A DNA stretch of 64,000 bases from Vibrio sp. S9_S30 (GCF_014694455.1 NZ_JAAUWT010000008.1:62001-126000); one strand, 5' to 3'; shown: positions 8,855 to 17,176, counted from the stretch's first letter. Numbers and translations are program-made. Notes: generated from the sequence alone by a model not told the origin.

Positions 8855-8962
8855 ATGATGGCTTCAGTTCTCTTTCTGCAAATTGCATTGTCAGTCGCAT
8901 TTCTAACGATTGCTCTTTCATTCTTGACGCTTTCCGCTCCTTTAGAAGATCACGCTCAATGA
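8855..8962 (+). CDS. Possible small membrane protein
   Basis: 35 codons starting with a double ATG (MMASVLFLQIALSVAFLTIA...) preceded by AAAGAG about 5 bases upstream. Residues 3-29 form one hydrophobic helix and the end is polar (PLEDHAQ), as in single-span small membrane proteins. There is no homolog in memory and no terminator just after it, so this is a candidate only. Confidence 0.3.
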   Translation: MMASVLFLQIALSVAFLTIALSFLTLSAPLEDHAQ

Positions 8963-9147
8963 ATGGTCTATCTGACCTTGTCTGAGTACTTCTGAGGCGT
9001 TTCTGTGCAGGCAAAACCGACAACCAAAACCGACAACATAGCAGTAAGCAGATGCAACAAGCGTATTTTCATGACTGATTTATTGATAACTATGGATTGT
9101 CCAACGCTAGAAATACCACTCATGAAATCGGAAAAAGGGCATTGCTT

Positions 9148-9192
9148 GGGTTAAATGGTGATGGGATAAATGGTGGCGGGTTAAACGGTGTG
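9148..9192. repeat. Three 15-bp tandem repeats
   Basis: Units of GGGTTAAATGGTGAT type starting at 9148, 9163 and 9178, with 3-4 differences between copies. In intergenic DNA about 110 bp from the tRNA-Cys gene. Confidence 0.75.
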
Positions 9193-9299
9193 AGCTAACG
9201 CCATAAAATAACATGCATTTGATAACAAAACGCTGAGATATTTAGCCAGTTAGGGGATGCCATTGATGAAGCTGAATGCTGATAAAGTTGAATAGAATA

Positions 9300-9373
9300 T
9301 GGAGGCGCCTCCCGGAGTCGAACCGAGGTTCACGGATTTGCAATCCGCTGCATAGCCACTCTGCCAAGGCGCC
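9300..9373 (-). tRNA. tRNA-Cys (GCA)
   Basis: 74 nt. The acceptor stem GGCGCCT pairs with AGGCGCC, the anticodon loop ATTGCAAAT gives GCA, the T arm GGTTCGACTCC is standard, and CCA is encoded at the end. It follows tRNA-Leu by 63 bp and probably shares its transcript. Confidence 0.96.
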
Positions 9374-9436
9374 ATTTTCTAATTTGAGGGGCTTGTTCAG
9401 AGTGAACATGACCAACAAAGCACAACGAAATATTGA

Positions 9437-9523
9437 TGGTGCCCCGGGCCGGACTTGAACCGGCACAGCGCGAACGCCGAGGGATTTTAAATCCCTTGTG
9501 TCTACCAATTCCACCACCAGGGC
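9437..9523 (-). tRNA. tRNA-Leu (TAA)
   Basis: 87 nt with the long variable arm of a class II tRNA (CGGCGTTCGCGCTG). The anticodon stem-loop GGGATTTAAAATCCC gives TAA, and CCA is encoded. The sequence closely follows the enterobacterial leucine UAA tRNA. First gene of a Leu-Cys pair. Confidence 0.96.
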
Positions 9524-9629
9524 AACGCAATATTCTTGCGATGCTGTTTACTGAAGAAGTAAGACACCATCATAGAAACGATTTAACTGCTTCTATTTTT
9601 CAGCACCTTAAGCGCTGAAGACGAGGTGT

Positions 9630-9657
9630 ACTTTATCGTAATTCTGTTTTCAGTCAA
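9630..9657 (-). promoter_or_regulatory. Promoter of the Leu-Cys tRNA cluster
   Basis: On the minus strand TTGACT (9657-9652), a 16-bp spacer, then TAAAGT (9635-9630), about 100 bp before tRNA-Leu. The second tRNA cluster has the same two hexamers with the same spacing. Confidence 0.6.
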
Positions 9658-9720
9658 CGGTAAATTTAAAATTCCTGTTTGTTCGGTCAGATTCTATCCA
9701 AGTAGCACATCAAAAAAGCA

Positions 9721-9758
9721 AAAGACCAACCACAAAGGCGCTTGCAACTGGTCTCTTT
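9721..9758 (-). terminator. Probable terminator after cobA
   Basis: Stem AGACCA / TGGTCT (extending to AAAGAGACC... on the minus strand), followed on that strand by TTTTGCTTTTTTG. It lies about 50-80 bp past the cobA stop. Confidence 0.6.
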
Positions 9759-9804
9759 CTACAGCAAGTCATCGTTAATCTTCGGCTAACTCAAAAGAGG
9801 CGTG

Positions 9805-10602
9805 CTAACACCATTTTAGCTTGTGGTGAAGTTGAGTGACTTCCCCGACAACGATCAGCGACGGGCTCTCTGCTTCCTTGGCAACACGAGGGAGTTCTTT
9901 TAACGAACACAGCCATACTTTTTGATCTTTTGTGGTGCCTTTTTGGATAATCGCGCACGACGTATCTTCCGATAGCCCATGAGTAATAAGATTATTCGCG
10001 ATATGACCGCTTTGCTTTAAGCCCATGTAAAATACTAACGTATTGTTTGATTGGGTCAGCGAGTCCCACTGGATTTCCTGACCGTTTTTTTGAATATGAC
10101 CGGTAATAAACTGTACACTCTGCGCGTAATCTCGATGCGTCAATGGGATACCCGCATAACTGGTCGCCCCAGCGGCGGCGGTAATACCGGGGACCACTTC
10201 AAACGCTACATTATGTTCAGCAAGCGTCTCTAGCTCTTCCCCACCTCGCCCAAAAATGAAGGAGTCGCCGCCTTTTAAACGAACCACTCGCTTGCCTTCG
10301 TTCGCTTTATCCACCAAGATTTGGTTGATTTGATCCTGAGGCACACAGTGGTAATCGAGCTTTTTGCCCACGTAAATTCTTTCCGCATTTTGGCTCGCCA
10401 GCGCTAAGATTTCTTTTGATACTAGGCGATCGTACACCACGACTTCCGCTTGCTGTATCAAACGATAGCCTTTCATCGTGAGTAGATCCGGATCGCCAGG
10501 GCCTGCGCCAACCAACGAAACCATTCCATTTTCGGCAGGAACACGTTTTTTTGCAGATGAAGTCCGTTTTTTTTCGGAAAATGCGTATTGAGAAGAAGAC
10601 AT
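9805..10602 (-). CDS. cobA: Uroporphyrinogen-III C-methyltransferase
   Basis: Makes precorrin-2 from uroporphyrinogen III with two SAM, the first step to siroheme. About 265 residues with the SUMT signatures VSLVGAGPGDPDLLT, VVYDRL and RLKGGDSFIFGRGGEE, and VVPGITAAAGATSYAGIPLTHR. NirB needs siroheme, so this gene supplies the cofactor for the operon it follows. The frame extends upstream to 10671, but that would begin inside the nirC terminator, so the ATG at 10602 is preferred although its ribosome binding site is weak. There is no CysG dehydrogenase/ferrochelatase domain, so other enzymes must finish siroheme. Confidence 0.93.
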   Translation of the reverse strand: MSSSQYAFSEKKRTSSAKKRVPAENGMVSLVGAGPGDPDLLTMKGYRLIQQAEVVVYDRLVSKEILALASQNAERIYVGKKLDYHCVPQDQINQILVDKANEGKRVVRLKGGDSFIFGRGGEELETLAEHNVAFEVVPGITAAAGATSYAGIPLTHRDYAQSVQFITGHIQKNGQEIQWDSLTQSNNTLVFYMGLKQSGHIANNLITHGLSEDTSCAIIQKGTTKDQKVWLCSLKELPRVAKEAESPSLIVVGEVTQLHHKLKWC

Positions 10603-10642
10603 AGTCGGCTCTATTAATAACATCAGAAAAAGACAAAGAAAA

Positions 10643-10672
10643 AGAGAAAGAGCCCCTCGAAAGGAGCTCAAT
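10643..10672 (-). terminator. Terminator between nirC and cobA
   Basis: On the minus strand GAGCTCC-TTTCGA-GGGGCTC (one G-U pair), followed by TTTCTCTTTTTC, starting within 10 bp of the nirC stop. cobA must be reached by read-through or its own promoter. Confidence 0.75.
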
Positions 10673-10677
10673 ATTGA

Positions 10678-11490
10678 TTACTTTGCGTTACGAGCTGGAA
10701 GGGTTTTCGCGTGAGTCACGTAGAGGCTCATCGCTGTGATAAGAAGACCGCCCACTAGATTACCCAAGGTCACCGGAATTTGGTTCCATACTAACCAGTC
10801 AGTAATAGTGAACTCCGCACCAAGCATCATACCAAGTGGGAATAAGTACATGTTTACAACAGCGTGCTCAAAGACTAGACCAAAGAAAATGAAAATTGGG
10901 AACCACATTGCCAGTACTTTACCGCTTACTGATTTAGACACCATTGCGCCAACAACGCCCAGTGATACCATCCAGTTACACAGAATGCCTTTAACAAAAA
11001 CGGTGATCCAACCGTCCATGCCGTGCTCTGCAAAGCCAAGAGTACGAGAGGTCGATGCTTTAATAAACGCTTGCCCTACTGCTCCTGGGTCCATGCTGAA
11101 GTTCATTGTGAATGTCAGTGCAACAAGGAAAGCAACCGACAACGCACCAATCAAGTTACCTAAACCGACCAACAACCAGTTACGCAATATGCCCGCCTTG
11201 GTGACACCTGGTCGCTTTTCGAATAATGCCAACGGTGCCAAGGCAAATACACCTGTCAATAAATCAAAGCCCATCAGGTTTAAAATACAAAATCCCACAG
11301 GAAACACTAACGCCCCAACGATAGGCATGCCCGTTTGCACAGCCGCGGTAATGGCAACGGCTACGGCTATCGCCAATACCGCGCCCGCCATGATCCCGCG
11401 AATGAGCGTATCACGCGTAGACATAAACACTTTGCTTTCGCCAGCATCAATCATAGTTTGAACGAATTCAGCAGGTTTTACGTAAGACAT
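10678..11490 (-). CDS. nirC: Formate/nitrite transporter family protein NirC
   Basis: 270 residues of FNT-family type with six hydrophobic segments (about residues 28-55, 60-80, 105-130, 160-180, 190-215, 228-255) and a conserved NLIGAL / CNWMVSLGV pattern. These pentameric inner-membrane channels move nitrite or formate. Position after nirD supports nitrite import or export as the role. It starts 166 bp after nirD, a gap in which no other gene was seen, and is followed by its own terminator. Confidence 0.93.
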   Translation of the reverse strand: MSYVKPAEFVQTMIDAGESKVFMSTRDTLIRGIMAGAVLAIAVAVAITAAVQTGMPIVGALVFPVGFCILNLMGFDLLTGVFALAPLALFEKRPGVTKAGILRNWLLVGLGNLIGALSVAFLVALTFTMNFSMDPGAVGQAFIKASTSRTLGFAEHGMDGWITVFVKGILCNWMVSLGVVGAMVSKSVSGKVLAMWFPIFIFFGLVFEHAVVNMYLFPLGMMLGAEFTITDWLVWNQIPVTLGNLVGGLLITAMSLYVTHAKTLPARNAK

Positions 11491-11656
11491 ACTCGACCTT
11501 ATTCCCTAAGAAAGTTAAAAATTAAAATTGAATAGACAAAGGTTCCTTGCACTTCCTTGCTCTTGAAAAATACTGGAGAGCGAGAAACCTTTTTGCTATT
11601 GAATTTCAATAGGTTTGAACCCTTTCGATATTTGAGTTCAAGAAACGCGCCGCAGT

Positions 11657-11998
11657 TTAAGCGGAAATTTCAACAATGCCACTATTCACCCGTGCTTGAT
11701 AAGATTTCACGTTAAAACGCTCATCTTCCATACATACCCCCGTCGCTAGGTTGAAACGCTGCTTTTTAAGTGGGCTTGCTACCCATAGCTCCCCTTTATG
11801 CTCGCCTATCAAACCACGCGACAGTACGTTTGAGCGTGCAAAAGGATCGGTGTTACTGATGGCGAATACCGCCTCTTCTTCTGTAGGGCGAAACACCGCG
11901 ACTTGTTGCCCGCCCACTAACGCACAAACACCTGTGCCGGGGACAATGTCGTTGATATCGCAAATTTGTTCAAACATGATCGCTTTACCTTTCGTCAT
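11657..11998 (-). CDS. nirD: Nitrite reductase (NADH) small subunit
   Basis: 113 residues of the NirD/Rieske-like fold. It partners NirB in cytoplasmic NADH-dependent reduction of nitrite to ammonium. As in other NirD proteins the Rieske cysteine/histidine ligands are not all present, so it probably carries no cluster. GGAGGGG ends 5 bases before the ATG at 11998 and the stop of nirB is only 2 bp away, showing tight coupling. A second in-frame ATG exists seven codons in but is less well placed. Confidence 0.95.
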   Translation of the reverse strand: MTKGKAIMFEQICDINDIVPGTGVCALVGGQQVAVFRPTEEEAVFAISNTDPFARSNVLSRGLIGEHKGELWVASPLKKQRFNLATGVCMEDERFNVKSYQARVNSGIVEISA

Positions 11999-12000
11999 GA

Positions 12001-14559
12001 TTACCCCTCCAGTTCCACGTGCAAGATGTCGCCTTTGGCATTGGGATGTTTTTCTGCGAACGTCGCAGGTCTATGCTGCTCACGTTCTGGCACAAACAAT
12101 ACGTTGTCGTCGCGCTTGTCAGAGTTAATGAAATGCGAGAAACGCTTAAGCTGAGTTTCATCGTTGATGGTGTCGGTCCACTCACAGCGGAATTCCGATA
12201 CCAATTTGGCAATGTCGGCTTCCAATTGGTCATTCAGCCCTAGCTTGTCGTCTACAATGACCTCTCTGAGGTAATCGACACCACCTTCTAGGTTCTCTAG
12301 CCATACCGACGTGCGCTGAAGCGGTGCCGCTGTTCGAATGTAGAACATCATGAATCGGTCGATGTAACGAATCAGTGTCTCTTCGTCTAAATCCATGGCC
12401 AACAGGTCTGCGTGTCTTGGCTTCATTCCACCATTACCGCACACATACATGTTCCAACCCGCGTCAGTCGCGATGATACCCAAGTCTTTCCCTTGTGCTT
12501 CTGCACATTCACGGGTACACCCTGATACACCAAACTTCATTTTGTGCGGAGTACGAATGCCTTTGTAGCGATTTTCGATGCGCGAACCTAAGCCCACTGA
12601 ATCTTGCACGCCATACCGGCACCATGTCGAACCCACACACGTTTTCGCCATACGAAGGGCTTTCGCGTACGCCTGCCCTGTTTCAAAGCCCGCGTTTATC
12701 AGCTTGCGCCAAATATCTGGAAGGTCGTCTTTTTGTGCGCCAAACAAACCGATGCGCTGAGCGCCGGTCACTTTGGTGTATAAGTTGTATTCTTCGCCTA
12801 CCTGAGCCAACGCCGCTAATGCTTTTGGCGTCACTTCACCGCCCGCCATTCTCGGTATCACTGAATACGTGCCGTCTTTTTGAATGTTTCCAAGGAAGTT
12901 GTCGTTGGTATCGTGCAGTTTGACCAACTGCGGTTTAAGAATGTGTTCGCCCCAGCATGACGCTAAGATAGAACCCACCGCAGGTTTACAGACTTCGCAG
13001 CCGTACCCTTGTCCGTGCTTCTCTAGTAATTCGTCGTACGTTTTAATTTCTTCAATGCGAATCAAGTGGAAGAGTTCTTGGCGCGAATAAGCAAAGTGTT
13101 CACAAATATCGCTTTTCACTTCAATGCCCGATTTCGCCAGTTCTGCGTTTAAAACGGAAGTGACGAGGGGAATACATCCCCCACACCCTGTTCCGGCTCC
13201 CGTCACGGCTTTGATGTCTGCCAGCGTGTGATGCCCTTCGGCAACCGCCATGGCAATTTTGCCTTTGGTCACGTCAAAACAGGAACAAATCACTGCGGTT
13301 TCAGGCAATGAATCTGCGCCCAAAGACGGTTTTTCTGCCCCTGCGTGAGCAGGTAGTATTAAGGTATCCGGGTGTTCAGGTAGGTCAATTTCATTCAGTT
13401 TTAGTTGCAGCAAATCACCATAATCAGACGTGTCACCAACCAGAACGGCCCCAAGCAGCTTTTTACCGTCTTCTGAAACGGTAATGCGTTTGTATATTTC
13501 ATCTTCTTCGTTTTGATAAACGTAGCTTTTCGAACCCGGTGTGCGACCATTCGCATCACCAATAGAACCCACTTTCACGCCCAGCAATTTAAGCTTGGCA
13601 CTCATGTCCGCCCCTTCAAACTGGCTTTCGTTCCCTAATAAGTGGTCTACGGCAACCGTCGCCATTTTGTAGCCCGGCGCCACTAGTCCGTAGAAGGTTT
13701 GATTCCAAGAGGCACACTCACCTATCGCGTAAATGTTGTTGTCCGTCGTTTGGCAATGGTCATTAATTTCAATACCACCACGAGGTGCAACGCCCAATCC
13801 CATTTGACGGGCAAGTTTGTCTTGAGGGCGAATGCCCGCGGAGAACACAATGAAATCCGTTTCGAGTTCGGTGTCGTCTGCAAAGCGCATAACGTTGCGA
13901 GCTTCGACACCTTCCGGTGCGATTTCTAGGGTGTTTTTGCTGGTGTGGACTCGCACGCCCATGCGCTCAATTTTGTTACGAAGCTGCAATCCGCCTTGTA
14001 AATCAAGTTGTTCTGCCATCAATACTGGGGCAAATTCCACCACATGCGTTTCAACACCCAGCGCTTTTAGGGCACCCGCCGCTTCTAAACCGAGTAAGCC
14101 ACCGCCAACGACGACACCGATCTGGCTTTTCTTCGCACACGCTTCGATTTCTTTTAGATCTTCAATGGTTCGGTACACAAAACAATCTTTGCTTTCGTTC
14201 CCTTTGATGGGGGGAACAAACGGAAAGGATCCGGTGGCAAGTACCAGCTTGTCGTATTGAATCTCACGCCCGCTGCTTGAATACACCCTTTGTTTTTCAC
14301 GGTTTACGTTAATCGCTCGCTCACCGATCAACATCGTTATGCCGTGTTTTTCGTAAAAGCCTTCTTTAACCAGCGAAAGCTCATCAGCAGTGTGATGGGA
14401 GAAATAAGACGATAAGTGGACACGGTCGTAAGCAACACGAGGTTCTTCACAAAACACGGTAATGTCTAATTCAGACACGTCCGTTTTGTCGACTAAATCT
14501 TCGATATAGCGATGGCCGACCATGCCATTCCCTATTACGACTAGCTTCAACTTGCTCAT
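12001..14559 (-). CDS. nirB: Nitrite reductase (NADH) large subunit
   Basis: 852 residues in the full NirB layout. An FAD/NADH-binding pyridine nucleotide-disulfide oxidoreductase module (GNGMVGHRY near residue 10; GGGLLGLEAAGAL near 155) is followed by a BFD-like [2Fe-2S] domain (CSCFD...GTGCGGC, about 423-465). The C-terminal half is a nitrite/sulfite reductase part with siroheme/[4Fe-4S] cysteines (CVGSTWCRYG and SGCTRECAEAQG, about 640-690). It reduces nitrite to ammonium in the cytoplasm during anaerobic growth. First gene of nirBDC(-cobA). The upstream region carries FNR and NarP/NarL-like sites. Confidence 0.97.
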   Translation of the reverse strand: MSKLKLVVIGNGMVGHRYIEDLVDKTDVSELDITVFCEEPRVAYDRVHLSSYFSHHTADELSLVKEGFYEKHGITMLIGERAINVNREKQRVYSSSGREIQYDKLVLATGSFPFVPPIKGNESKDCFVYRTIEDLKEIEACAKKSQIGVVVGGGLLGLEAAGALKALGVETHVVEFAPVLMAEQLDLQGGLQLRNKIERMGVRVHTSKNTLEIAPEGVEARNVMRFADDTELETDFIVFSAGIRPQDKLARQMGLGVAPRGGIEINDHCQTTDNNIYAIGECASWNQTFYGLVAPGYKMATVAVDHLLGNESQFEGADMSAKLKLLGVKVGSIGDANGRTPGSKSYVYQNEEDEIYKRITVSEDGKKLLGAVLVGDTSDYGDLLQLKLNEIDLPEHPDTLILPAHAGAEKPSLGADSLPETAVICSCFDVTKGKIAMAVAEGHHTLADIKAVTGAGTGCGGCIPLVTSVLNAELAKSGIEVKSDICEHFAYSRQELFHLIRIEEIKTYDELLEKHGQGYGCEVCKPAVGSILASCWGEHILKPQLVKLHDTNDNFLGNIQKDGTYSVIPRMAGGEVTPKALAALAQVGEEYNLYTKVTGAQRIGLFGAQKDDLPDIWRKLINAGFETGQAYAKALRMAKTCVGSTWCRYGVQDSVGLGSRIENRYKGIRTPHKMKFGVSGCTRECAEAQGKDLGIIATDAGWNMYVCGNGGMKPRHADLLAMDLDEETLIRYIDRFMMFYIRTAAPLQRTSVWLENLEGGVDYLREVIVDDKLGLNDQLEADIAKLVSEFRCEWTDTINDETQLKRFSHFINSDKRDDNVLFVPEREQHRPATFAEKHPNAKGDILHVELEG

Positions 14560-14595
14560 AAGGCTTCCTGACGATTTTTATTCTTAACTGAGCTT

Positions 14596-14601
14596 ATTCT
14601 T
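14596..14601 (-). promoter_or_regulatory. Candidate -10 box of nirB
   Basis: AAGAAT on the minus strand, placed so that the FNR site would be centred at about -41.5, the usual position for a class II FNR-activated promoter. It matches TATAAT at 4 of 6 positions. Confidence 0.4.
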
Positions 14602-14623
14602 AATTGTGAAAGGACATGAGAAC

Positions 14624-14637
14624 ATGATGTAAATCAA
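14624..14637 (-). promoter_or_regulatory. FNR binding site upstream of nirB
   Basis: ATGATGTAAATCAA, which differs from the FNR consensus TTGAT-N4-ATCAA at one position. Centre at 14630.5, 71 bp before the nirB start. FNR would switch the operon on without oxygen. Confidence 0.75.
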
Positions 14638-14651
14638 TTACGATCCCAAAC

Positions 14652-14666
14652 TACCCTAAAGGGGTA
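14652..14666 (-). promoter_or_regulatory. NarP/NarL-like site upstream of nirB
   Basis: TACCCTAAAGGGGTA, a near-palindrome like the 7-2-7 NarL/NarP site (TACYYMT-N2-AKRRGTA) but one base short. Its centre is 28.5 bp from the FNR site centre. In enteric nirB the two sites are about 28 bp apart, which supports the assignment. Confidence 0.55.
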
Positions 14667-14760
14667 GATCAAACGAATAAAGATTAATCAAATTTATCGA
14701 AATATTTCATACAAATCTTTAACAACAAAGACTTAATATCAACACCAGACCAATTCCTTA

Positions 14761-14798
14761 ATTGTAATTTAAATACAGTTACATAATTAAATTACAAT
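14761..14798. repeat. Perfect 12-bp inverted repeat
   Basis: ATTGTAATTTAA and TTAAATTACAAT separated by 14 bases. It could be an operator or a hairpin; no T tract follows directly, so a terminator is less likely. Confidence 0.6.
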
Positions 14799-15058
14799 AT
14801 TATCAATTGAAATCTTGGTATTAATGTAATTATGCAAGACCGTCTGTTCGTCTACTTTCACGGTTTTATGGAAATCGTTAGTCGAATTGGGGCTGATTGA
14901 GCGAATAGGAGAACCCATTTCTAGGATTCCATGCCCAGATGAGCGTGACTTTTTGATGGCTCAGATTCTAGGGATTCTCAATGTTCTAGATCGCCCTCTA
15001 TATATGCACAGCAAGGATGACACACAGGATTGGAGAAAGAAGAGAAAGAAGAGAACAA

Positions 15059-15132
15059 TGGAGGCGCCTCCCGGAGTCGAACCGAGGTCCACGGATTTGC
15101 AATCCGCTGCATAGCCACTCTGCCAAGGCGCC
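15059..15132 (-). tRNA. tRNA-Cys (GCA)
   Basis: Same gene as at 9300-9373 except for a base in the T/variable region (GGTCC versus GGTTC on the plus strand). CCA is encoded. Last gene of the Cys-Leu-Cys cluster. Confidence 0.96.
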
Positions 15133-15254
15133 ATTTTTGATTTGCTTAATACGAACGTTTGAGTAGCTATTGGGATGACCCGACATGTCGGTCGGTCAGT
15201 TTGAGCACTGAGATGATGAATCTCAATAATCGTTCACTAAAAATGTCATATTGA

Positions 15255-15341
15255 TGGTGCCCCGGGCCGGACTTGAACCGGCACAGCGCGAACGCCGAGG
15301 GATTTTAAATCCCTTGTGTCTACCAATTCCACCACCAGGGC
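15255..15341 (-). tRNA. tRNA-Leu (TAA)
   Basis: Identical in all visible positions to the copy at 9437-9523. The roughly 60 bp upstream of its 5' end also resemble those of the other copy (GCGATGCTG... and GTAAGACACCATCA on the plus strand), showing duplication of the whole unit. Confidence 0.96.
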
Positions 15342-15397
15342 ACGCAAACTTGTTGCGATGCTGCTAACTGAAGCGTTAAGACACCATCAAAGATACC

Positions 15398-15445
15398 GTT
15401 ATATTAACCATAAGTTATATTAACAATGCGTTATATTAACCATAT
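15398..15445. repeat. Three 16-bp tandem repeats between tRNA genes
   Basis: GTTATATTAAC recurs at 15398, 15414 and 15430, with near-identical following bases, in the spacer between tRNA-Cys and tRNA-Leu. Confidence 0.75.
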
Positions 15446-15458
15446 CTTTTCATTTGAA

Positions 15459-15532
15459 TGGAGGCGCCTCCCGGAGTCGAACCGAGGTCCACGGATTTGC
15501 AATCCGCTGCATAGCCACTCTGCCAAGGCGCC
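15459..15532 (-). tRNA. tRNA-Cys (GCA)
   Basis: Matches the copy at 15059-15132, with CCA encoded. First gene of the Cys-Leu-Cys cluster. Confidence 0.96.
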
Positions 15533-15575
15533 AATTGAATCGCTGAAGCTATCCGCTCCATTGCGTTCGAAGCAC

Positions 15576-15603
15576 ACTTTACGGATCCATCGTCAGGAGT
15601 CAA
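15576..15603 (-). promoter_or_regulatory. Promoter of the Cys-Leu-Cys tRNA cluster
   Basis: TTGACT (15603-15598), 16-bp spacer, TAAAGT (15581-15576) on the minus strand, placing the transcript start about 35 bp before tRNA-Cys. Same hexamers and spacing as the other tRNA cluster promoter. Confidence 0.6.
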
Positions 15604-15727
15604 ACAAAAATTGATGTTTTTCATTTGGTTGCTGATTAATAAAGCAAAGCGGCGCCAGTTTGATCTCTATTTGTCTAAAATTCGCTGCTAGCAACTGAAA
15701 CCCATCGTGAAAGGAAGGATAGAGTCG

Positions 15728-17176
15728 TCACCACTTTTTAAAGATTCGCCCAACCAAATTGGGGTGATATGACCAACAATGGTCGAACATCGACATCAAT
15801 TGAGGGTTACCATATTTAGACAAACAAATGGCATGGAAACGATTGGACTTTTCTTTAAGCTGATTCACTTTTTGCAAAATGTGTTCCGGTTGCTTGGGTG
15901 CGATGAAATCAGAAATGACCACCAAATCCGCGTTACGGTATTTGTAGGTAGACATCAAATCAATCGACTTTTCGATAACCGGATCGATATCGGTCCCGCC
16001 ATGAAAGGTGTATGAAAGAAAATCACTGGCCTCTCGTAAACCGTCTTGCTTCGTCAACTCATAGGTAATTTGCTCGGTAGAGAAAATGATCACATAGCAC
16101 TCTCTCCCCTCTGCTAACGCAATTTGCATCAACGCATACGCCATCGCTTTGGCGCACTGTTCAGGAAAACCACTCATGGAACCTGAAGCATCAACGCAAA
16201 TAATGAATGGCCCTTTCTCTATCTCTACCTCTGCGTTGTCTGGCGTTTTTGCTCTGACTTTTCGAAGCTTGCGAGATTTGCCTTGGGTTTTGTAATTCAT
16301 CAATCGCTTATCGATCAAATGTTTGTAGAAAATCACTTCCAATTCAGGGTAAGCCAGAAACATGGTTTCATTGGGTAGCAGTTTATTTAAGTCGTCACTT
16401 TCGTGAACACCAACAATGTCGTCGGTGGCTTCGTCGCTTTGCTCTTCAACGATTTTCAATTCTTCGTTTGGTGTTTTATTTAAATCGGGATCGGACACCT
16501 CACAAGCCATCCGACCAAGCTGCTCGGCAATCTCTTGTAATGTACCGTTCTTTTTCAAAAAGTCGGCGTGATACTTCATGGTAGAAATGTCCGATTTCGA
16601 TAATTTGGCCGACGCCATGTCCCACAATTTACCGACTTTCCCTTCATCACCCGATTCAGACACTTTATCCATGCTTTTCATGGTTTCTATGCGCTGATAA
16701 AGATCGGCCAACAATTTTTCTTTATCCGCTTCCAGTTCCGTTACCTGAGCCTGTTGTAGTGCTTCACTCAAGCTTTTATACCACTGATCGCAGAAGTAAT
16801 GAGGGAACATAGGGTTGATCACGCCTTTGTTCTTTTCAAGCAACCGACGGGAAGGCAAATAAAACGCTGAGTGCCACTCTAGGCGCTTGACGACATCATG
16901 AATCTTTAAAAAGAATTCATCTTCCGTCCAATGAATCACTTCTTGGTAGAGGGCAAGTTCGTTACGAAAATGTTCCGTTTCACACACCTTCGTCATCTTC
17001 TTTTTGACTTTGCCTCGCCACTTCAAAAGGTGATTTTTCATCGAGGTTTTTACGCCACGGTTATTCTCTGCCACCATCATAACCTGAGATCGAGCCATCA
17101 AATCGTTAACGGCGGCGTCGATTAATCCGGAGTCTGCAATCATCAATGCGAGGTTTAAGCCATCAGCTCCCAACAT
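15728..17176 (-). CDS. viaA: ViaA, VWA-domain partner of RavA
   Basis: 482 residues, the usual ViaA length. The helical N-terminal two thirds are ViaA-specific, and the C-terminal von Willebrand A domain carries the metal-ion-dependent adhesion site DASGS near residue 332. ViaA stimulates the RavA ATPase; in E. coli the pair is linked to respiratory complexes (fumarate reductase, NADH dehydrogenase) and to aminoglycoside sensitivity. AGGGGTG precedes the ATG. It starts 14 bp after ravA, so the two form an operon in the usual ravA-viaA order. Confidence 0.93.
   Translation of the reverse strand: MLGADGLNLALMIADSGLIDAAVNDLMARSQVMMVAENNRGVKTSMKNHLLKWRGKVKKKMTKVCETEHFRNELALYQEVIHWTEDEFFLKIHDVVKRLEWHSAFYLPSRRLLEKNKGVINPMFPHYFCDQWYKSLSEALQQAQVTELEADKEKLLADLYQRIETMKSMDKVSESGDEGKVGKLWDMASAKLSKSDISTMKYHADFLKKNGTLQEIAEQLGRMACEVSDPDLNKTPNEELKIVEEQSDEATDDIVGVHESDDLNKLLPNETMFLAYPELEVIFYKHLIDKRLMNYKTQGKSRKLRKVRAKTPDNAEVEIEKGPFIICVDASGSMSGFPEQCAKAMAYALMQIALAEGRECYVIIFSTEQITYELTKQDGLREASDFLSYTFHGGTDIDPVIEKSIDLMSTYKYRNADLVVISDFIAPKQPEHILQKVNQLKEKSNRFHAICLSKYGNPQLMSMFDHCWSYHPNLVGRIFKKW

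Larger units (their letters stand above)
8644..9299. other. Intergenic region between the amidohydrolase gene and tRNA-Cys
   Basis: About 655 bp. It contains a possible 35-residue hydrophobic ORF (8855-8962) and a three-copy 15-bp tandem repeat (9148-9192). A 64-codon minus-strand frame (8829-9023) has no supporting signals and was not accepted. Confidence 0.5.
14560..15058. other. nirB control region and AT-rich spacer
   Basis: About 500 bp. Besides the FNR and NarP/NarL-like sites it contains a perfect 12-bp inverted repeat (14761-14798) in a very AT-rich stretch. A 75-codon plus-strand frame running into tRNA-Cys is not accepted as a gene. Confidence 0.6.

Noticed and set aside
8829..9023. 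64-codon minus-strand frame near the tRNA-Cys gene
   Set aside because: No ribosome binding site or recognisable composition; it overlaps the better small hydrophobic ORF on the plus strand.
9242..9530. Frames running through the tRNA genes
   Set aside because: tRNA sequence often leaves open frames; these translate the tRNA-Leu and tRNA-Cys genes themselves.
10736..11461. 241-codon plus-strand frame opposite nirC
   Set aside because: Long only because it mirrors the biased codons of a membrane protein; Pro/Thr/Asn-rich translation and no start signals.
14887..15114. 75-codon plus-strand frame upstream of nirB
   Set aside because: It ends inside tRNA-Cys and has no ribosome binding site.
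9300..15603. A classical integrase-carrying island at the tRNA genes
   Set aside because: No integrase, phage or plasmid genes and no attachment-site duplication of a tRNA 3' end alone were seen; the duplicated units are whole tRNA genes with flanks.
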